This document shows, in pieces, positions 32,766-35,106 of a DNA stretch of 35,106 bases. The stretch lies in NCBI RefSeq assembly GCF_001429505.1, contig NZ_LMJW01000001.1:471316-506421 (forward strand). The letters run 5' to 3'. This DNA is from Allobosea sp. Root483D1 (GTDB lineage: Bacteria > Pseudomonadota > Alphaproteobacteria > Rhizobiales > Beijerinckiaceae). Position 1 is the first letter of the stretch, and each line of letters opens with the position of its first letter. Position numbers and translations under genes: made by a program. A model generated the notes under the pieces. That model was not told where the DNA came from. It did not search any database and saw nothing but the letters and a program-made list of their open reading frames with translations.

Positions 32766-34429
32766 CCCGCATCGACAACAGCCGCGTCATCCGCGCGCCC
32801 CACGGCAACGAGCGCAGCGCCAAGTCCTGGCTGACCGAAGCTGCGCTGCGCATGCTGATGAACAATCTCGACCCGGATGTCGCCGAGAAGCCGGGCGAGC
32901 TCGTGGTCTATGGCGGCATCGGCCGCGCCGCCCGGACCTGGGAGGATTTCGACCGGATCTGCGCCTCGCTCCGTTCGCTTGAGGCCGACGAGACCCTGCT
33001 GGTCCAGTCCGGCAAGCCGGTCGGCATCTTCAAGACCCATGCGGATGCGCCGCGCGTGCTGATCGCGAATTCCAATCTCGTCCCGGCCTATGCCAACTGG
33101 GAGCATTTCCATCATCTCGATAAGCTCGGACTGATGATGTACGGCCAGATGACAGCCGGCTCCTGGATCTATATCGGCACGCAGGGCATCGTTCAGGGCA
33201 CCTACGAGACCTTCGTCGAGGTCGGCCGCCAGCATTTCGGCGGCTCGCTCAAGGGCAAATGGATCCTGACCGGCGGGCTCGGCGGCATGGGCGGCGCCCA
33301 GCCGCTGGCCGCGACGATGGCCGGCGCCTCGATGATCGCGGTCGAGTGCAAGCCGTCCTCGATCGATTTCCGCCTGCGCACCGGCTATCTCGACGAGAAG
33401 GCGGGCAGCGTTGACGAAGCGCTGAAGATCATCGAAGCCGCCCACGCCAAGGGCAAGGCCGTCTCGGTCGGCGTGCTCGGCAACGCCGCCGAGATCTTCC
33501 CCGACATGGTCCGCCGCGGCATCCGCCCGGACGTCGTCACCGACCAGACTTCGGCACACGACCCGCTGAACGGCTACCTGCCGGCCGGCTGGACGCTGGA
33601 AGAGTGGGAGGAGCGCCGCGAGCGCGACCCGGCCGGCACGATCCTGGCCGCCAAGACGTCGATGGCCGAGCATGTCAAGGCGATGCTCGACTTCCACAAG
33701 ATGGGTGTGCCGACACTCGACTACGGCAACAACATCCGCCAGGTGGCCAAGGATATGGGCGTCGACAACGCCTTCGATTTCCCGGGCTTCGTGCCGGCCT
33801 ATATCCGCCCGCTGTTCTGCCGCGGCATCGGCCCGTTCCGCTGGGCCGCGCTCTCGGGCGATCCGGAGGACATCTACCGCACCGACCAGCGCGTCAAGGA
33901 GCTGCTGCCGGACGACAAGCACCTGCACAACTGGCTCGACATGGCGCGCGAGCGCATCCAGTTCCAGGGCCTGCCGGCGCGCATTTGCTGGGTCGGCCTC
34001 GGCGACCGCCACCGGCTCGGCCTCGCCTTCAACGAGATGGTGGCCAAGGGCGAGCTCAAGGCCCCGGTCGTGATCGGGCGCGACCATCTCGATTCCGGCT
34101 CGGTCGCCTCCCCCAACCGCGAGACCGAGGCGATGAAGGACGGCTCGGACGCGGTCTCCGACTGGCCGCTGCTCAACGCCCTGCTCAACACGGCAGGTGG
34201 CGCGACCTGGGTCTCGCTGCATCATGGCGGCGGCGTCGGCATGGGCTATTCGCAGCATTCGGGCGTGGTGATCGTCGCCGACGGCACACCGGAAGCCGCC
34301 AAGCGCCTGGAGCGCGTGCTCTGGAACGATCCCGCCACCGGCGTGATGCGCCATGCCGATGCTGGCTACGACATCGCGCTCGACTGCGCCCGGGAGAAGG
34401 GCCTGAAGCTGCCCGGCATCCTGGGCTGA
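32762..34429 (+). CDS. hutU: Urocanate hydratase (urocanase)
   Basis: A 555-residue cytoplasmic enzyme that converts urocanate to 4-imidazolone-5-propanoate with tightly bound NAD+. The NAD-binding glycine-rich motif [13 protein letters not shown] is at 171-183; YGNNIRQVA and the catalytic cysteine at about 409 in [15 protein letters not shown] match the known family (Cys410 in the Pseudomonas enzyme). The size is exactly typical. Its start overlaps hutG (ATGA). One base separates its stop from hutD. Confidence 0.96.
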   Translation: MTRIDNSRVIRAPHGNERSAKSWLTEAALRMLMNNLDPDVAEKPGELVVYGGIGRAARTWEDFDRICASLRSLEADETLLVQSGKPVGIFKTHADAPRVLIANSNLVPAYANWEHFHHLDKLGLMMYGQMTAGSWIYIGTQGIVQGTYETFVEVGRQHFGGSLKGKWILTGGLGGMGGAQPLAATMAGASMIAVECKPSSIDFRLRTGYLDEKAGSVDEALKIIEAAHAKGKAVSVGVLGNAAEIFPDMVRRGIRPDVVTDQTSAHDPLNGYLPAGWTLEEWEERRERDPAGTILAAKTSMAEHVKAMLDFHKMGVPTLDYGNNIRQVAKDMGVDNAFDFPGFVPAYIRPLFCRGIGPFRWAALSGDPEDIYRTDQRVKELLPDDKHLHNWLDMARERIQFQGLPARICWVGLGDRHRLGLAFNEMVAKGELKAPVVIGRDHLDSGSVASPNRETEAMKDGSDAVSDWPLLNALLNTAGGATWVSLHHGGGVGMGYSQHSGVVIVADGTPEAAKRLERVLWNDPATGVMRHADAGYDIALDCAREKGLKLPGILG

Positions 34430-34430
34430 G

Positions 34431-35000
34431 ATGGACGCCATGCGCATCATCCGCGCCGCCGACTGCCTGGTCATGCCGTGGAAGAACGGCGGCGGGACAA
34501 CGACCGAGATCGCGGTGGCGCCGGACGGCGCCTCGCTTGATGATTTCGACTGGCGCATCAGCATGGCCCATGTCGGGCAGGATGGGCCGTTCTCGTCCTT
34601 CCCCGGCATCGACCGGACGCTGTCGGTGCTGACCGGGGCTGGCATCACGCTGGCCTTCGGCGGTGGCGAGCGCGTCAGGCTCGACCGCACCAGCGCGCCC
34701 TACCCCTTCGCCGCCGACCGGGCGGTCAACGGGCTGCTGGTCGACGGGGCAATCGACGATCTCAATGTAATGAGCCGGAGGGGCCGCTGGCAGCACAGGG
34801 TCGAGCGGGTGTCGGGCGCCGGCTCGCTCGCTGCGACCGAAGGCCTGCTGGTGCTGGTCGCCCGCAAGGGCGACTGGCTGGTGAACGGTGAGACGCTCGC
34901 CGCCGGCGACAGCGCGGTTCTCGATGCGCCGGGACGCGTCGGGCTGATCGTCAGTGGTGGTGAGGCTGAGCTCTACGCGGTTTGGCTGACAGCAATATAG
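34431..35000 (+). CDS. hutD: HutD family protein
   Basis: A 189-residue bicupin protein of the HutD/Ves family. The family start MPWKNGGGTTTEI and the block FDWRISMAHVGQDGPFSSFPGIDRTLSVL are clear, and the second cupin ends with VLVARKGDWLVNGETLAAGDSAVL. Its role is not settled: in Pseudomonas it is thought to limit the upper level of hut activity. ATG at 34431 is one base after hutU; ATG at 34440 is an alternative. It is the last gene of the operon, and the palindromic repeat after it may mark the end. Confidence 0.9.
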   Translation: MDAMRIIRAADCLVMPWKNGGGTTTEIAVAPDGASLDDFDWRISMAHVGQDGPFSSFPGIDRTLSVLTGAGITLAFGGGERVRLDRTSAPYPFAADRAVNGLLVDGAIDDLNVMSRRGRWQHRVERVSGAGSLAATEGLLVLVARKGDWLVNGETLAAGDSAVLDAPGRVGLIVSGGEAELYAVWLTAI

Positions 35001-35004
35001 GCAA

Positions 35005-35048
35005 GCGCGGGATCCCCTCTCCCGGATGGGAGAGGGGTAGGGGTGAGG
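35005..35048 (+). repeat. REP-like palindromic repeat, family A copy 3
   Basis: This copy of the 1152-1194 element has the same flanks and TAGGGGTGAGG tail; only the loop differs. It lies just after hutD, as copy 1 lies just after the FAD oxidoreductase, both oriented with transcription. The remaining 58 bp to the window end show nothing recognisable. Confidence 0.82.
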
Positions 35049-35106
35049 GACCGCCGCTGATTATTGGAATGCGAGCGGGCCGCTACGCCTTCTACGGATA
35101 GGGCAG

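Noticed and set aside
1..35106. CRISPR arrays, tRNA or rRNA genes, integrase or transposase genes
   Set aside because: No regularly spaced direct repeats, no tRNA-like cloverleaf or rRNA sequence, and no mobile-element proteins were recognised in any frame.

Overview
The window is GC-rich chromosomal DNA from an alphaproteobacterium, most likely a Hyphomicrobiales (Rhizobiales) member close to Bosea. This rests on gene families, gene order and codon use, not on a marker gene. No rRNA, tRNA, CRISPR array, prophage or intact insertion sequence was seen. Genes are tightly packed, with many 4-nt ATGA stop/start overlaps.

Layout. 1-2308: an FAD oxidoreductase, then a divergent GIY-YIG / DUF2239 gene pair sharing a palindrome-rich control region. 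2305-5172 (minus): zwf-pgl-eda, glucose-6-phosphate to the Entner-Doudoroff aldolase, without edd. 5459-10764 (minus): a complete five-gene peptide-type ABC importer. 11023-18548 (plus, divergent from the importer): DUF2126/transglutaminase, a circularly permuted ATP-grasp/alpha-E fusion, a second transglutaminase and a HAD phosphatase. This is a predicted peptide-ligating and peptide-cleaving system of unknown product, and the best candidate here for undescribed biology. 18558-21133 (minus): an orphan BMP-type binding protein and an aldehyde dehydrogenase. 21326-22792 (plus): a MASE1-GGDEF diguanylate cyclase.

22832-25645 (minus): a third transglutaminase-like protein, a diacylglycerol-kinase-family lipid kinase and a PAP2 phosphatase in one coupled operon, then a 50-residue membrane protein with its own promoter. 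25879-26888: a PRC-barrel gene and a divergent glycine-zipper lipoprotein. Several promoters in this stretch match the alphaproteobacterial general-stress (EcfG/RpoE2) pattern GGAAC-N16-(C/G)GTT, so the region looks like a stress-response island.

26984-35000: a full histidine-utilisation locus, hutF-hutC (minus) and hutI-hutH-hutG-hutU-hutD (plus). Its divergent promoter region carries two identical 16-bp palindromes, very probably HutC operators. HutF plus HutG indicate the five-step route through N-formylglutamate.

Three families of short palindromic repeats lie between genes: one with three copies (two as an inverted pair at 1152-1309, one at 35005-35048), and single elements at 5422-5444 and 26895-26972. 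Two rho-independent terminators (19637-19665 and 25764-25795) and a hairpin between the importer's binding-protein and permease genes complete the picture.
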